NCBI RefSeq assembly: GCF_900108335.1
Contig: NZ_FNVT01000029.1
Span: 53,185 to 117,184, forward strand
DNA length: 64,000 nt
Direction: 5' to 3'
Source of the DNA: Nonomuraea solani
Lineage (GTDB): Bacteria; Actinomycetota; Actinomycetes; Streptosporangiales; Streptosporangiaceae
This document shows positions 49,980-58,167 of this stretch, in pieces. Positions within the stretch are counted from its first letter, which is position 1. Every line of letters starts with the position of its first letter. Both the position numbers and the translations under genes were made by a program. Under the pieces are notes generated by a model. The model ran no database searches. It saw only the letters and a program-made list of their open reading frames with translations, and was not told the DNA's origin.

Positions 49980-50918
49980 TCAGGCCAGGCAGGACAGCGG
50001 CTCGCCACCGTTGTACGTGATCATGTCGAGTACGGCCGTGACCAGGTCGATCGGGGCGCCCGGCGGCTTGCCGTCGAGTTCGGCGTATGCACGGTGCAGG
50101 TTGCCCACGATGCGCTCGGAGTCCAGCAGCCCGCCCCATTCGCCCAGATCGGTCTCCCTGGCCGCGTCGAGCGGAGACAGCCCCGCGGCGTGGCCCCGCT
50201 CGGCGGTCCGCCGCACGAAGCGCAGATAGCCCTCGACCCGGTCGTACTCCTCGGGCCCGCACACCTCGCCGTGCCCGGGCACGACGGTGGCGGCGTCCAG
50301 CAGCCGGAGCTGGTCGAGGGCCTGGAGCGCGCCGGTCACCGAGCCCATCAGCACGAACGGCGTGCCCCCGTTGAAGACCAGGTCGCCGGCGAACAGCAGC
50401 CGCCGCTCCGGGATCCAGACGTAGGAGTCGTTGGTGGTGTGCGCGGCGTGCCCGACGTGCCTGACCTCGCACCGCAGGTCGTCGGAGTACATGGTGATCT
50501 GGTCGGTGAAGGTGAGGAACGGGGGCGCCACTTCGAGCTTGCCCCATTCGACCTCGGGCGACCACGCGGCCCGGTAGGTGGGGATGCCGTCGGCGATGAT
50601 CTGGTCACGTACGCCCTGGTGGCCGACGATCGTGGCCTCGGGGAACAGCCAGTTGCCGAACGTGTGGTCCCCGTGGTGATGGGTGTTGATCAGCGTGGTG
50701 ATCGGCCGGTCGGTGACCTTGCCGATGGCCTCGCGCAGGGCGCGGGTGCGGCGCTCGGTCGAGCAGGAGTCCACGCAGATGACGCCGCGCCGTCCGGCCA
50801 GGAAGCCGGTGTTGTTGATCCACCAGCTCCCGTCGGGCTGCAGGTAGACGTAGACGCCGTCCGACACCTCTTCGACACGCGGCGGAGGCAGGGGATGATC
50901 GTGGGAAGACGAGCTCAT
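49980..50918 (-). CDS. Metallo-beta-lactamase-fold hydrolase
   Basis: 312 residues from the ATG at 50918, without a clear ribosome site. The zinc motif is NTHHHGDHTFGN; further ligands are the His in GHAAHTTNDS, the Asp in LFAGDLVF and the His in VVPGHGEVCG. The domain begins VYVYLQPDGSWWINNTGFL, like glyoxalase II or flavoprotein-type hydrolases. The C-terminal 80 residues are helical. Substrate unknown: a thioester, lactone or SAM-type phosphodiester could fit. The terminator for fadE5 lies just upstream. Confidence 0.9.
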   Translation of the reverse strand: MSSSSHDHPLPPPRVEEVSDGVYVYLQPDGSWWINNTGFLAGRRGVICVDSCSTERRTRALREAIGKVTDRPITTLINTHHHGDHTFGNWLFPEATIVGHQGVRDQIIADGIPTYRAAWSPEVEWGKLEVAPPFLTFTDQITMYSDDLRCEVRHVGHAAHTTNDSYVWIPERRLLFAGDLVFNGGTPFVLMGSVTGALQALDQLRLLDAATVVPGHGEVCGPEEYDRVEGYLRFVRRTAERGHAAGLSPLDAARETDLGEWGGLLDSERIVGNLHRAYAELDGKPPGAPIDLVTAVLDMITYNGGEPLSCLA

Positions 50919-50965
50919 GCCGGTGAAACTACTCGCCGCGAGCCCGGCTGACTGTGTCGAAAACG

Positions 50966-51000
50966 ACAGAGCGCCCACTTCTCGGAAGCGGGCGCTCTGT
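50966..51000 (-). terminator. Rho-independent terminator after fadE5
   Basis: ACAGAGCGCCC (50966-50976) pairs with GGGCGCTCTGT (50990-51000). On the minus strand the stem is followed by CGTTTTCG. It lies 33 bases past the fadE5 stop. Confidence 0.8.
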
Positions 51001-51032
51001 CTGTGTGACTGCCGCGGGTGGCAGAGGTGGTC

Positions 51033-52838
51033 CTAGAAGGCCTCCTCCGGCAGCTCCATGAGCTCCTGGCCGGTCGAGGCCAGCACGCGCCGCTCGGCGG
51101 CGAGCCGGGGCAGCACGGTCTTGGCGAAGAAGGACGCGGCGGCGACCTTGCCCAGGTAGAACGGGTCCTCGTGGTCGGCGAGGCGGGCCAGCGCCACCTC
51201 GGCCTGGCGCAGCAGCAGCCAGCCGATGATCAGGTCGCCGAGCGAGAGCAGGAACCTGGTGGTGTTCAGCCCGACCTTGTAGACCTCCTGCGGCGTCTCC
51301 AGCGAGCCGAGCGCCCAGCCCGCCATGGTGTCGCCCATGGCCTTGACCTCGCCGGCGGCCTCGGCGAGCAGCTTGCGCTCCTCCTTGAGCCGCCCGTTGC
51401 CGGCCTCGGAGCCGGCGAACTCGTTGATCTCGTTCAGCAGCGAGCCCACGGCGGCGCCCTGGTTGCGCAGGATCTTCCTGAAGAACAGGTCGAGGCCCTG
51501 GATCGCGGTCGTGCCCTCGTACAGGGAGTCGATCTTGGCGTCGCGGATGTACTGCTCGATCGGGTAGTCCTGCAGGTAGCCGGAGCCGCCGAGGGTCTGC
51601 AGCGAGCGGGAGAGCAGCTCGTACGACCGCTCAGAGCCGACGCCCTTGACGATGGGCAGCAGCAGGTCGTTCATGGCGTGCGCGTGCCGGTCGGCCGGGT
51701 CGATCAGCAGGGTGTCCTGGAACGTGGCCGTGTAGAGGACCAGGGCGCGCATGCCCTCGGCGTACGACTTCTGCAGCATGAGCTCGCGGCGTACGTCCGG
51801 GTGGTGCGTGACGGTCACCCGCGGCGCGGCCTTGTCGGTCATCCTGGTCAGGTCGGCGCCCTGCACCCGCGACTTGGCGTACTCCAGGGCGTTCAGGTAG
51901 CCCGTGGAGAGCGTGGCGATGGCCTTGGTGCCGACCATCATGCGGGCGTGCTCGATCACCATGAACATCTGCTTGATGCCCTCGTGCACCTCGCCGACCA
52001 GCCAGCCGACCGCCGGGTGCTTGGCGCCGAAGGTGAGCTCGCAGGTCGTGGAGACCTTCAGGCCCATCTTCTTCTCGACGTTGGTGACGTAGGCGCCGTT
52101 GCGCTCGCCGAGCTCGCCGGTCTCCAGGTCCACGTGGAACTTCGGCACCAGGAACATCGACAGGCCCTTGGTGCCGGCGCCGTGGCCCTCGGGGCGGGCC
52201 AGCACGAGGTGGAAGATGTTCTCCGACATGTCGTGCTCGGCGCTGGTGATGAAGCGCTTGACGCCCTCGATGTGCCAGGTCCCGTCGGGCTGCCGCACCG
52301 CCTTCGCGCGGCCCGCGCCGACGTCGGAGCCGGCGTCGGGCTCGGTCAGCACCATGGTGGCGCCCCAGTTGCGCTCAATGGCCAGCTCGGCGAAGCGCTT
52401 CTGCTCCTCGGTGCCGACCTGCCACAGGGTGTAGGCGAAATTGGGGCCCGCGGCGTACATGTAGAGGGCCGGGTTCGCGCCCAGCACCATCTCGGCCGTG
52501 GCCCAGGCCAGGCTCCGGGGGATCCCGGGGCCGCCCAGCTCGGCCGGCAGGTCGAGGTGCGCCCAGCCGCCGTCCATGAGCGCCTGGAAAGACTTCTTGA
52601 AGCCTTCGGGAACGGTCACAGAGCCCGTCGCCGCGTCGAAGACCGGCGGGTGCCTGTCGCCCTCCTCGAAAGAGTCGGCGAAGACGCCGGTCGCCTGCCG
52701 GTTGACCTCGTCCAGGATGCTGCGGGCGACGTCTTCGTCGACCTCCGCGAAGGGCCCTGTACCGAGGATCTCACGTCTCCCGAACACCTCGAAGAGGTTG
52801 AACTCCAGGTCACGCACGTTGCTCTTGTAGTGGCCCAT
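51033..52838 (-). CDS. fadE5: Acyl-CoA dehydrogenase, FadE5 type
   Basis: 601 residues from the ATG at 52838 with AGGAG 10 bases upstream. It resembles M. tuberculosis FadE5 very closely (from memory): GHYKSNVRDLEFNLFEVFG start, LTEPDAGSDVGA, KRFITSAEHD, the long MMVGTKAIATLSTGYLNALEYAKSRVQGADL, ESLQTLGGSGYLQDYPIEQYIRDAKIDSLYEGTTAIQ (catalytic Glu) and the C-terminal extension ending MELPEEAF. FAD-dependent first step of fatty-acid beta-oxidation, broad chain length. Several palindromes upstream suggest control by a TetR-type lipid regulator. Confidence 0.95.
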   Translation of the reverse strand: MGHYKSNVRDLEFNLFEVFGRREILGTGPFAEVDEDVARSILDEVNRQATGVFADSFEEGDRHPPVFDAATGSVTVPEGFKKSFQALMDGGWAHLDLPAELGGPGIPRSLAWATAEMVLGANPALYMYAAGPNFAYTLWQVGTEEQKRFAELAIERNWGATMVLTEPDAGSDVGAGRAKAVRQPDGTWHIEGVKRFITSAEHDMSENIFHLVLARPEGHGAGTKGLSMFLVPKFHVDLETGELGERNGAYVTNVEKKMGLKVSTTCELTFGAKHPAVGWLVGEVHEGIKQMFMVIEHARMMVGTKAIATLSTGYLNALEYAKSRVQGADLTRMTDKAAPRVTVTHHPDVRRELMLQKSYAEGMRALVLYTATFQDTLLIDPADRHAHAMNDLLLPIVKGVGSERSYELLSRSLQTLGGSGYLQDYPIEQYIRDAKIDSLYEGTTAIQGLDLFFRKILRNQGAAVGSLLNEINEFAGSEAGNGRLKEERKLLAEAAGEVKAMGDTMAGWALGSLETPQEVYKVGLNTTRFLLSLGDLIIGWLLLRQAEVALARLADHEDPFYLGKVAAASFFAKTVLPRLAAERRVLASTGQELMELPEEAF

Positions 52839-52869
52839 GGGCTTCGATCTCCTTGAACCGAGGCGTCTG

Positions 52870-52931
52870 TACTGGCGAGTAACCTTACTCTGAAATGCTA
52901 CCCGCGGGTAACCCATGCCATGCATGGCATG
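52870..52931. promoter_or_regulatory. Cluster of palindromes between fadE5 and the methyltransferase gene
   Basis: TACT-GGCG-AGTA (52870-52881), GAGTAA-CC-TTACTC (52877-52890, overlapping), TACCCGCGGGTA (52899-52910) and CATGCCATGCATGGCATG (52914-52931, perfect). The last is next to the start of the methyltransferase. Such clusters fit operators for one or two regulators of this divergent pair. Confidence 0.55.
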
Positions 52932-52940
52932 CTCGTCCTC

Positions 52941-53738
52941 ATGGACGCCGAAGAACTCGCCACCCGATGGCGGGAGCGACTGGATTCCTGGGCCATTCCG
53001 GACGCGATCCTGGCCAAGGCTCCCGAGGATCCCTGGAGCCATTCGCCTGAACGGTTCGGCACCCGTACCGACCGGGCCCTGGCCGAGCCCGACGACGGCC
53101 CCACCATGACGCGGCTGTCCGAGGCGCTGCCCGACAAGGGCACGCTGCTCGACGTCGGCTCGGGTCCTGGGGCCTCGTCCCTGCCGCTGCACGCGCGCAT
53201 CGGCCACCTCTACGCCGTCGACACCTCCGCGTCCATGCTGGAGGGGCTGACGGCCAGGGCGGAGAAGCTGGGCGTCCCGGTGACGACGGTCGAGGGCCGC
53301 TGGCCCGACGTGGCGGACCAGGTGCCGGTGGCCGATGCCGCCGTGGCGGCGCACGTGGTCTACAACGTGCCCGACCTGGCGGACTTCCTGCGCGCGCTCG
53401 ACGCCCGCACCCAGGGGCGGGTCGTGCTGGAGCTGCCGCACCGCCATCCCATGAGCTGGATGACACCGCTGTGGCAGCACTTCCACGGCGTCGACCGGCC
53501 GGTCAGGCCCATCGCGGAAGACTGTGTGGCGCTGGCCGCGGCGCTCGGGTTCGCGGTGCAGGTGGAGGAGAGGGAGGCCCCTCTGGAACGTTTCACGTCG
53601 CTGGAGGAGCTGGCCGCCAGCGCGTGCCGGCGGGTCTGCCTCGACCCCGCCAGGGCGGAGGAGGTCGCGGCCACGGCGCAGGAACTGGGCATGTGGCCGA
53701 TGCCGCGTGACCGGTGGGTCACGATCTGGTGGGAATGA
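52941..53738 (+). CDS. SAM-dependent methyltransferase
   Basis: 265 residues. Motif I is LLDVGSGPGASSLPL (residues 69-83), strand 2 acid YAVDTS, post-motif ADAAVAAHVVYNVPDLADFLRAL. The C-terminal half has a short helical segment (LEELAASACRRVC) and ends in WWE. Start codon is uncertain: ATG 52941 is preferred because MDAEELATRWRERLDSW is a natural N-terminus, though ATG codons at 52920 and 52929 lie in frame without a ribosome site. Substrate unknown. It is divergent from fadE5 across the palindrome cluster. Confidence 0.88.
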   Translation: MDAEELATRWRERLDSWAIPDAILAKAPEDPWSHSPERFGTRTDRALAEPDDGPTMTRLSEALPDKGTLLDVGSGPGASSLPLHARIGHLYAVDTSASMLEGLTARAEKLGVPVTTVEGRWPDVADQVPVADAAVAAHVVYNVPDLADFLRALDARTQGRVVLELPHRHPMSWMTPLWQHFHGVDRPVRPIAEDCVALAAALGFAVQVEEREAPLERFTSLEELAASACRRVCLDPARAEEVAATAQELGMWPMPRDRWVTIWWE

Positions 53739-53781
53739 CCGGCCCGCCTGCCACGTTCTCTCCCATGAGCTGAGAACGCTC

Positions 53782-53821
53782 CCGGACGAGACGCGCCGTA
53801 CCCGGAACGCCAAGACGACGC
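53782..53821 (+). ncRNA. Guanidine-III (ykkC-III) riboswitch
   Basis: CCGGACGAGACGCGCCGTAC then CCGG and CAAGACGACGC match the Thermobifida guanidine-III aptamer almost base for base, as I remember it. The pseudoknot helices are CCGG/CCGG and GCGCCGT/ACGACGC (one mismatch). GACGAGAC (53785-53792) is complementary to GTCTCGTC (53832-53839), which lies just before the AAGGAG ribosome site of an SMR exporter. The aptamer and this pairing exclude each other. Confidence 0.88.
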
Positions 53822-53856
53822 ACCGTAGTCGGTCTCGTCTTCAAGGAGTTGCCATC

Positions 53857-54171
53857 ATGGCGTGGATCCTGCTCGTTCTGGCCGGCGTCTTCGAGGTCGC
53901 CATGGCCCTTTCACTCAAGCTCAGCGACGGGTTCGCCCATCTGTGGTGGACCCTGTCGTTCCTGGTCATGGCCGTGCTGAGCTTCGGCCTGCTCGCGTAC
54001 GCGCTCAAGTCCCTCGACGTCGGCACCGCGTACGCCGTCTGGACCGGCGTCGGCGCCGCGGGGACCGCGATCCTCGGCATGATCGCCATGGGCGACGACG
54101 TCTCGCTGCCGCGCATCATCTCGATCGCCCTGATCCTGGCCGGTGTCATCGGCCTGCGGACACTGGCTTGA
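53857..54171 (+). CDS. SMR guanidinium exporter (Gdx/SugE type)
   Basis: 104 residues, four membrane helices, proton-coupled antiporter that works as a dual-topology dimer. The essential glutamate is Glu13 in VLAGVFEVAMALSLK. GTAYAVWTGVGAAGTAILGMIAMGD is the helix-3 core typical of the SugE/Gdx branch. The ATG at 53857 has AAGGAG. The guanidine-III riboswitch in the leader makes guanidinium the substrate (established association of this riboswitch class), rather than broad quaternary compounds. A VOC gene follows 32 bases later. Confidence 0.93.
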   Translation: MAWILLVLAGVFEVAMALSLKLSDGFAHLWWTLSFLVMAVLSFGLLAYALKSLDVGTAYAVWTGVGAAGTAILGMIAMGDDVSLPRIISIALILAGVIGLRTLA

Positions 54172-54203
54172 CGTCTTAGGTGGTGTCGGGGTTGGGTGGC
54201 CTG

Positions 54204-54581
54204 GTGATCGAAATCCATGCAGTGACCATTGACGCCGCCGACCCGTACGCGATCGCCACCTGGTGGAGCAAGGCCACGGGCCTGCCCCTGGGAGAGGGCG
54301 ACGAGCCGGGCGACGACGAGATCATGCTGCGCACCAAGCAGGACCCGTTCCTGCTGTTCATCCGCGTGCCCGAGGGCAAGACCGTCAAGAACCGGGTTCA
54401 CTTCGACGTCAACGGCACCGAGGGCAGAACCCGTGACCAGGAGGTCGAGCGGCTGACCGAGCTGGGCGCGACCGTCTTCGACGACCAGCGCAAGCCTGAC
54501 GGCACCGGCTGGGTGATCATGCTCGACCCCGAGGGCAACGAGTTCTGCGTGTGCAGGAGCCAGGCGGAGCGGGAGGGCTGA
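54204..54581 (+). CDS. VOC-superfamily (glyoxalase-like) protein
   Basis: 125 residues from a GTG at 54204: VIEIHAVTIDAADPYAIATWWSKATGLPLGEGDEP, then FLLFIRVPEGKTVKNRVHFDVNG and GTGWVIMLDPEGNEFCVC. This is a single-chain two-module glyoxalase/dioxygenase fold, close to the glyoxalase-like group with the HFDV and DPEGNEFC phrases. Metal ligands cannot be read with confidence. Earlier GTG codons at 54180 and 54183 are in frame. It may be co-transcribed with the guanidinium exporter, though a resistance role is only inferred. Confidence 0.85.
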   Translation: MIEIHAVTIDAADPYAIATWWSKATGLPLGEGDEPGDDEIMLRTKQDPFLLFIRVPEGKTVKNRVHFDVNGTEGRTRDQEVERLTELGATVFDDQRKPDGTGWVIMLDPEGNEFCVCRSQAEREG

Positions 54582-54586
54582 TCGCG

Positions 54587-55036
54587 TCACCGGCCCGAGC
54601 GCGCTCGTCCCTGCATCGCGATCGTCAGAACGCCGGCGATCAGGTAGACGAGCGCGCCGTGCCACAACGCGTGCACCGCCGAGCCGAACACGCCTTCGCC
54701 GTCGAGCACGAGCTGCACCGGGTAGTCCAGCACGGCCGTGATGCCGGCCGGCAGGAGCGCGAACTTGAACGGGTGCTTCAGCGACCACTGGCGCGCCTGG
54801 CGGGTCACCCGGTCGCCCTCGTCCGGCTTGGCGACGGCGCCGATCGCGGCGATCAGGGCGAACAGGCTGATGCCGAGCCCCAGCGCCCACACCAGGTCGC
54901 CACCGCCTGTGAGCAGGCCCACCCCGAAGCTGGCCGCGGTGATCGCACCGCCACCGATGGCGGCGGCCTTCCAAGGGGCGCCGCGGAGCGCGGCACCCGA
55001 CAGCGAGACTTCGTCGCGTCGACTGATTTCGTTCAT
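54587..55036 (-). CDS. Hypothetical membrane protein
   Basis: 149 residues. Cytoplasmic N-terminus MNEISRRDEVSLSGAALRGAPWK, then membrane helices AAAIGGGAITAASFGVGLLTGG, LVWALGLGISLFALIAAIGAV, KFALLPAGITAVLDYPVQLVL and ALVYLIAGVLTIAMQGRA. No motif. It lies 5 bases from the VOC stop on the opposite strand and is divergent from the acetyltransferase at 55102. Start ATG 55036. Family not recognised. Confidence 0.75.
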   Translation of the reverse strand: MNEISRRDEVSLSGAALRGAPWKAAAIGGGAITAASFGVGLLTGGGDLVWALGLGISLFALIAAIGAVAKPDEGDRVTRQARQWSLKHPFKFALLPAGITAVLDYPVQLVLDGEGVFGSAVHALWHGALVYLIAGVLTIAMQGRARSGR

Positions 55037-55101
55037 GTCATTAATGCTGCCTTTTGTCCCACCCTGGGAGCATCGGGGACAGACCCTGAGAGGTCCCTGA
55101 C

Positions 55102-56037
55102 ATGATGCGGGACATGCACGACATCGACATTGCGCACCTCAAGCCGGGCGAGGGTGAGCGGCTGCGGGAGATCCGGCTCCGCGCCCTCCAGGATTCCCCC
55201 GACTCCTTCGGCTCCAGCTACGGCCGGGAGATCGAGTTCGGCCCGGAGAAATGGGCGGAAAGACTGGAGTCGCCGGAGTCGCGCTGGTGGGTGGCCACCG
55301 CCGGCGGCGCCGATGTGGGCCTGGTGTGCGTGCGGATCGAGGAGGCCGGGGCCCACCTGCTGTCCATGTGGGTCGCCCCCGAGGCCAGGGGCGCCGGCGT
55401 GGGCTCCCGGCTGGTGGACGCGGCCGTGGCGTGGGCCGCGAGCACCGGCGCCGAGGAGGTCGGGCTCTGGGCCGTCGACCAGAACCAGGCCGCCCGCGCC
55501 CTCTACGCCCGCAGGGGTTTCACCCCCAGCGGCAAGGTGATGGCCCTGCCGTCCAATCCCGGCCTCATGGAGTCGCACTACGTGCTGTCCCTGATCTTCC
55601 GCCAGGCCCGCAGGGAGGACGTGCCCGCCATCGTGGCGATGCTGGCCGACGACCCGCTCGGGGCGAAGCGCGAGGGCGACCCCGGCGACGCGCGCTACCT
55701 GGCGGCGTTCGACCGGATCGACGCCGACCCCTACGACGAGCTGATCGTGGCCGAGATCGACGGCAAGGTGGTGGGCACGATGCAGCTCACGTACCTGGCC
55801 GGGCTGTCGCGGATGGGGTCCGAGCGGTGCCAGATCGAGGCCGTCCGCGTCTCGGCCGCCGCGCGCGGACAGGGGCTGGGCCGCAAGATGATCACGTGGG
55901 CCGTCGGCAGAGCGCGGGCGCGCGGCTGCGCGATGGTGCAGCTCACCTCCGACAAGACCCGTACGGACGCGCACCGCTTCTACGACTCCCTCGGCTTCAC
56001 GGCCTCCCACGAGGGCTACAAACTCAGCCTGGGCTGA
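55102..56037 (+). CDS. Two-domain GNAT acetyltransferase
   Basis: 311 residues holding two full GNAT modules. Domain 1 (residues about 5-165) has LSMWVAPEARGAGVGSRLVDAAVAWA and LWAVDQNQAARALYARRGF. Domain 2 (170-311) has IEAVRVSAAARGQGLGRKMITWAVGRARARGCAMVQLTSDKTRTDAHRFYDSLGF. Acetyl-CoA loops RGAGVG and RGQGLG are both intact, so both could bind cofactor. Acceptors unknown. The ATG at 55102 has AGAGG 8 bases upstream. The gene overlaps the molybdopterin oxidoreductase gene by 14 bases at their 3' ends. Confidence 0.92.
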   Translation: MMRDMHDIDIAHLKPGEGERLREIRLRALQDSPDSFGSSYGREIEFGPEKWAERLESPESRWWVATAGGADVGLVCVRIEEAGAHLLSMWVAPEARGAGVGSRLVDAAVAWAASTGAEEVGLWAVDQNQAARALYARRGFTPSGKVMALPSNPGLMESHYVLSLIFRQARREDVPAIVAMLADDPLGAKREGDPGDARYLAAFDRIDADPYDELIVAEIDGKVVGTMQLTYLAGLSRMGSERCQIEAVRVSAAARGQGLGRKMITWAVGRARARGCAMVQLTSDKTRTDAHRFYDSLGFTASHEGYKLSLG

Positions 56038-58030
56038 TCTCGACCAGGTTGTCGTGGAAGGCCGGCCCCCTGCCCATGTCCCCGTCGCGCTCGGCCACCA
56101 CCGCGTTGGGGTTGGCGCCGCCGGGGCTGAGCTTGGGCCAGCGGCCCTTGGTCGAGGCCACCACCCCGGCCGACACCCGGTCGCTGATCTCGACGTCGGC
56201 CAGGAACTCGCCGCCGTCGTTGTGGACGCGTACGCGCTGGCCGTTCTCCAGCCCGCGCGCCGCCGCGTCGGCCGCGTTGACCAGCACCACGGGGTCCTTG
56301 GCGCGGCGCCGCAGCTCCGGGTTGTTGCCGAAGGTCGTGTTGAGGAACGTGTGCGAGGCGGGCGTGACCAGCCGCAGCGGGTACGGCGACCGCCCCGCCT
56401 CGTCCGCCGTGTGCGGCGGCACGTACGCCTTGCCCGCCGGCGGGAAGCGCAGCCGCCCGGACTTCGTCGGAAAGCCCTCGGCGAACGGCATGAACGGCTT
56501 GGGGTAGTTCATCCGCACCCAGCCCTCCTTGCGCAGCCGGTCCACCGTGATGCCCTCCAGCGACGGATCCCCGCCCGACAGCAGTTGCTCGGCCAGCTCC
56601 AGGTCCGAGTCGTACAGCGACGGCTCGGTCATCCCCATGTGCGCCGCCAGCCGGCGGAACGTCTCCGTCGTGGACAGGCACTCGCCGGGCGGCTCGGTGG
56701 CAGGCTCGTTCCACAGCAGGTACATGTGCCCGTAGCCGGCGTGCACGTCGAAGTGCTCGGTCTGCATGGTCGCGGGCAGCACGATGTCGGCGTAGTCGAC
56801 GGTGTCGGTCGGGAACTGCTCCATGACCACCGTGAACAGATCCTCACGGGCGAGCTGCCGCCTGATCGCGTTGGCGTCGGGGGTGGAGCCGAGGGGGTTG
56901 GCCGCGTACACCCACAGGCACTTCACGTCGTCGAGCTGGGAGCCCAGCTTGGTCATGACGAGGGTGCGGACCGGCTTGGCCAGCAGGTCGTCGCGCCTGT
57001 CGACGGTGAGCTTGACGTGGTCGCTGGTGGAGAAGGCGACGCCGCCGCCGGGGTGGCGCCAGTCGCCGGTGACGCCGGGAATCGCCGCGATCGTCCGCAT
57101 CGTGGTGCCGCCGCCCTTGTGCCGCTGCAGGCCGTGCGTGGCGCGGATCGCGGTCGGGCGGGTGTGGGCGAGCCTCATCCCCAGGCTGTGGACGGCCTCG
57201 GCCGGAATCCCGGTGATCTCGGCGACCTTCTCGACCGGGTGGTTCAGGATCTCCTCGCGGAACTCCGCCCAGCCCTCCGTGTGCTCGGCCAGGAACTCCT
57301 CGTCCTGCGCGTTCTCCGCCAGCACGACGTTGAGCAGCCCGAGCGCCAGCGCGGCGTCCGTGCCCGGCCTGATCGGCAGCCACTCGTCGGCCTGGTCGGC
57401 CGTCCTGGTGCGAATCGGGTCGATGGCCACGATGTGGGCGCCGTTCGCCTTGGCGTCCTGGATGAACTTCCACAGGTGGTGTCCGCTGGTGAGCGTATTC
57501 GTGCCCCAGAGCAGGATCAGCCTGGCCTGCGCGAAGTTCTCCGGGTCCATGCCGCCCGCGGTGCCGTTCGTCCGCCACAGGCCGCTGCTGCCCGCCGCCG
57601 AGCAGATGTTCAGCCAGTGCCTGGAGGCGCCCAGCATGTTCCAGAACCGGCGGCCGGCCACGGCCTCGCAGCCCTGCAGGTAGCCGAGCGTGCCGGTGCC
57701 CAGATAGGGCCAGATGGCCTCGCCGCCGTGCTCGTCGACGATGCCGCGCAGCCGTACGGAGATCTCGTCGAGCGCCTCTTCCCAGGTGATCCGCTCGAAC
57801 CGGCCGGAGCCCTTCGGCCCGGTCCGGCGCATCGGGTACAGGATGCGGTCGTCCGCCCGCGTGTGCTCCAGATAACGGTTGACCTTCACGCACAGCGCGC
57901 CCCTGGTGTAGGGCTGGTCGGGATTGCCGCGGAGTTTGACCGCCTCGCCGTCCTTGACGGTGACCACCCACGAGCAGGTATCCGGGCAGTCCAGAGGACA
58001 TGCCCCCAAAACCCTCAGTTCACCCGACAT
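56024..58030 (-). CDS. Molybdopterin oxidoreductase (DMSO reductase family)
   Basis: 668 residues. It binds one [4Fe-4S] cluster (Cys11, Cys15, Cys19, Cys47: CPLDCPDTC then RGALCVKVN) and the bis-MGD cofactor. The Mo-binding core has NICSAAGSSGLWRTNG and the pterin phrases GTNTLTSGHHLWKFIQ and DPIRTRTADQADEWLPIRPGTD, ending SPGGANPNAVV. No Tat signal is visible, so it is probably cytosolic, and no small Fe-S or membrane subunit is adjacent. Substrate unknown; the family covers many oxyanion and S-oxide reductases. Partner for electrons is not encoded here. Confidence 0.92.
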   Translation of the reverse strand: MSGELRVLGACPLDCPDTCSWVVTVKDGEAVKLRGNPDQPYTRGALCVKVNRYLEHTRADDRILYPMRRTGPKGSGRFERITWEEALDEISVRLRGIVDEHGGEAIWPYLGTGTLGYLQGCEAVAGRRFWNMLGASRHWLNICSAAGSSGLWRTNGTAGGMDPENFAQARLILLWGTNTLTSGHHLWKFIQDAKANGAHIVAIDPIRTRTADQADEWLPIRPGTDAALALGLLNVVLAENAQDEEFLAEHTEGWAEFREEILNHPVEKVAEITGIPAEAVHSLGMRLAHTRPTAIRATHGLQRHKGGGTTMRTIAAIPGVTGDWRHPGGGVAFSTSDHVKLTVDRRDDLLAKPVRTLVMTKLGSQLDDVKCLWVYAANPLGSTPDANAIRRQLAREDLFTVVMEQFPTDTVDYADIVLPATMQTEHFDVHAGYGHMYLLWNEPATEPPGECLSTTETFRRLAAHMGMTEPSLYDSDLELAEQLLSGGDPSLEGITVDRLRKEGWVRMNYPKPFMPFAEGFPTKSGRLRFPPAGKAYVPPHTADEAGRSPYPLRLVTPASHTFLNTTFGNNPELRRRAKDPVVLVNAADAAARGLENGQRVRVHNDGGEFLADVEISDRVSAGVVASTKGRWPKLSPGGANPNAVVAERDGDMGRGPAFHDNLVEISPG

Positions 58031-58167
58031 GCGTCACAGCCTACGTCCCCGGCCAGGCAGAATGCCCGATCGTGTAGCGTGCCCGGTGCGATGACCGGGG
58101 GCACGATTAGGACACTGGACGTTAAGAGATCGCACGCTCCGGCCAGGAAGGTGCAGAATCGCTGTCG

